From contig WRJY01000206.1 of assembly GCA_009778355.1 (NCBI GenBank), positions 1-7,168 of the forward strand: 7,168 bases of DNA, written 5' to 3'. This stretch comes from Desulfovibrionaceae bacterium. GTDB taxonomy: Bacteria; Pseudomonadota; Gammaproteobacteria; Burkholderiales; Burkholderiaceae_C. A program made the position numbers and the translations under genes. Shown in pieces: positions 5,349 to 7,168 of the stretch. Under the pieces are notes generated by a model. The model had not been told where the DNA came from and searched no databases. It saw only the letters and a list, made by a program, of their open reading frames with translations. How positions within the stretch are numbered: position 1 is the stretch's first letter; the number at the start of each line of letters is the position of its first letter.

Positions 5349-7148
5349 ATGCAACGCCAAGCCACGCCGCTGGCCCCGGTGCGCTACACGGTGCGGGTGA
5401 TTGACGCCGCGTCGCACCACTTCGAGGTCGAGCTGACCATCGACCGCCCCGCCGCCCGGCAGCGCGTGTCGCTGCCGGTATGGATTCCGGGCAGCTACCT
5501 GATCCGCGAATTTCAGCGCCACCTGCAGAACCCGCGGGCCAGCCAGGGCCGGACGGCGCGGCCCATCGAGCAGATCGACAAGGCCACCTGGGAGCTGGCC
5601 TGCGAGCCGCGCCGCCCGCTGGTGCTGCGCTACGCGGTGTACGCCTTCGACAACTCGGTGCGCATGGCCTGGCTGGACGCGCGGCGGGGGTTTTTCAACG
5701 GCACCAGCCTGCTGCTGCGCGTGCACGGCCAGGAAGATGGCGCGCACGCGCTGACAGTGCCGCCCCCCGCCGCCCACCCCGGCTGGCAACTGGCCACCGC
5801 CATGCCGCCCGTGCGGGTGGACCGGCGCGGCTTCGGCACGTATCAAGCCGGCGACTACGACGAATTGGTGGACCACCCGGTCGAGCTGGGCGCGTTCTGG
5901 TCGGGCCGCTTCACGGCTGGCTGCGTGCCGCACCGCTTCGTCGTGGCCGGCGCGCCGGCCACGTTCGACGGCCCGCGCCTGCTGCGCGACGCGCGCAAGA
6001 TTTGCGAAACCGTCATCCGCTTCTGGCACGGCGCCAAGCCGCCGCCTATGCAAAGCTACGTCTTCATGCTGAACGCAGTCGATGATGGCTACGGCGGCCT
6101 GGAACACCGCGCCAGCACGGCCCTGATCTGCGGCCGGCGCGACTTGCCGCGCCCTGGCGCGAGCGCCAGCGCCGCCGCCGTGGGCGAAGGCTACGTCACG
6201 CTGCTGGGCCTCATCAGCCACGAGTATTTCCACGCCTGGAACGTCAAGCGCCTGAAGCCCGCCGAGTTCGCCCGCTACGACTACACGCGCGAAAATCACA
6301 CCCGCCTGCTGTGGTTCTTTGAAGGCTTTACCAGCTACTACGACGACCTGCTGTTGCGCCGCGCCGGCCTGATCGACGACGCCGCCTACCTGAACCTGCT
6401 GACCAAAACCATGAACCAGGTGCTGCAAGCGCCGGGCCGCCGGGCGCAGTCGGTGGCGCAGGCCAGCTTCGACGCCTGGGTGCGTTACTACCGCCCCGAC
6501 GAAAACACGCCCAACAGCACCATCAGCTATTACGCCAAGGGCGCGCTGGTGGCGCTGTGCTTCGACCTCACGCTGCGCCAGGAAGGCCGCGCCACGCTCG
6601 ACGACGCCATGCGCGCGCTGTGGCGGCGTTGCCAGGGCGGCGCGATGCGCGAAGACGACTTCGCCGCCGTGCTGACCGAACTGGGCGGGCGCGGCTTCGA
6701 GCGCGAAATCGCCGCTTGGGTGCACGGCACCGGCGAGTTGCCCCTGAAGGCGCTGCTGCAAGCGCACGGCATCGAAATGCGTCCGGAGCCTTCGCAACCG
6801 GCGCAGGCGCTGGGCCTGCGGGTCAGCGAAGGCGTGGGCGGCATCGTCATCAAGACGGTGCTGACCGGCAGCCCCGCCGCGCAAGCCGGCATGGCCGCCG
6901 GCGACGAATGGCTGGGCGTCGAAGCCGCGCCGCCGCGCCGTGGCCGCGCTGCCGCCTCCGAGGGCTGGCGCCTGACGCGCGTGGACGACCTGCCCCTGTA
7001 CGCCGGCAAGGCCCGCGCCGTCACCGCCCTCGTCGCCCGCGACCGCCGCCTGCTGCGCCTTCCCCTGGCGCTGCCGCGGCAAGCCGCCACTTGGCGGCTG
7101 CTGCCGCGCGAAGGCGCGAGCAGCGACAGTGCCTGGCCCAGCCAGTAG
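5349..7148 (+). CDS. M61-family (glycyl aminopeptidase-like) zinc metallopeptidase with PDZ domain
   Basis: This 599-residue peptidase resembles the M61 family, whose founder is a Sphingomonas glycyl aminopeptidase. Residues 1 to about 170 form a beta-rich N-terminal domain (YTVRVIDAASHHFEVELTI, WIPGSYLIREFQRH). The catalytic domain shows GGLEHRAST (249-257), the family's substrate-site motif. The zinc site is HEYFH (H291, E292, H295) in LISHEYFHAWNVKRLKP, with the third ligand E325 in WFFEGFTSYYDDLLLRRAG. A PDZ-like domain covers about 485-580, including GGIVIKTVLTGSPAAQAGMAAGDEW. No signal peptide or membrane segment is visible, so a cytoplasmic location is inferred. ATG 5349 was chosen because the first beta-strand follows soon after; an in-frame TTG at 5313 is possible. 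All catalytic residues are present. It is 64 bp downstream of dsbC. Confidence 0.93.
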   Translation: MQRQATPLAPVRYTVRVIDAASHHFEVELTIDRPAARQRVSLPVWIPGSYLIREFQRHLQNPRASQGRTARPIEQIDKATWELACEPRRPLVLRYAVYAFDNSVRMAWLDARRGFFNGTSLLLRVHGQEDGAHALTVPPPAAHPGWQLATAMPPVRVDRRGFGTYQAGDYDELVDHPVELGAFWSGRFTAGCVPHRFVVAGAPATFDGPRLLRDARKICETVIRFWHGAKPPPMQSYVFMLNAVDDGYGGLEHRASTALICGRRDLPRPGASASAAAVGEGYVTLLGLISHEYFHAWNVKRLKPAEFARYDYTRENHTRLLWFFEGFTSYYDDLLLRRAGLIDDAAYLNLLTKTMNQVLQAPGRRAQSVAQASFDAWVRYYRPDENTPNSTISYYAKGALVALCFDLTLRQEGRATLDDAMRALWRRCQGGAMREDDFAAVLTELGGRGFEREIAAWVHGTGELPLKALLQAHGIEMRPEPSQPAQALGLRVSEGVGGIVIKTVLTGSPAAQAGMAAGDEWLGVEAAPPRRGRAAASEGWRLTRVDDLPLYAGKARAVTALVARDRRLLRLPLALPRQAATWRLLPREGASSDSAWPSQ

Positions 7149-7168
7149 CGGCTGCCAGAATCGGCGGG

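Noticed and set aside
3329..5365. 678-codon open frame on the minus strand opposite the monooxygenase and dsbC genes
   Set aside because: It is a GC-rich shadow: low-complexity Ala/Gly/Arg/His composition, no recognisable domain, and it lies antisense to two clearly conserved genes.
5343..7082. 579-codon minus-strand open frame opposite the M61 gene
   Set aside because: Its composition is the antisense image of GC-rich codons, and the opposite strand has a full set of M61 catalytic motifs.

Overview
The window looks like chromosomal DNA of a GC-rich betaproteobacterium, most likely Burkholderiales/Comamonadaceae. This rests on the strongly GC-biased third positions, the protein sequences, and the order ychF / UbiH-type monooxygenase / DsbC-like protein / M61 peptidase, which I recall from that group. 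No rRNA or tRNA gene is visible, so the taxonomy is an inference.

The window has two unlike halves. Positions 1-2100 are a low-coding-density, partly AT-rich patch of mobile-element wreckage and defence-type genes, all reading on the minus strand. From the left it holds: an IS1380-family transposase pseudogene with a frameshift and a large internal deletion; an about 105-bp inverted-repeat unit that may be a MITE or a collapsed insertion sequence; the 5' stub of a gene resembling the AIPR/abortive-infection phage-resistance family, frameshifted and cut off exactly at that unit; an intact vapBC-type toxin-antitoxin pair with a clear sigma70 promoter and candidate operator palindromes; and a shred of an IS3-family orfB transposase lacking its first catalytic Asp motif. 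A direct repeat containing the last 12 bases of ychF flanks the vapBC/IS3 segment (867-892 and 2089-2113). This suggests the segment was inserted next to, or duplicated from, the 3' end of ychF.

Positions 2102-7148 are dense, conserved housekeeping sequence. ychF (minus) is divergent from three plus-strand genes: a UbiH/UbiF-family FAD monooxygenase, probably for ubiquinone ring hydroxylation; a periplasmic DsbC/DsbG-like thiol:disulfide protein with signal peptide and CGYC active site; and a cytoplasmic M61 metallopeptidase with HExxH and a C-terminal PDZ domain. The three plus-strand genes lie 60-64 bp apart and could be co-transcribed, but they have no obvious common pathway.

I see no CRISPR array and no wholly new multi-gene system. 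The most interesting material is the layered decay of the defence/mobile patch beside ychF, with one intact toxin-antitoxin pair surviving in it.
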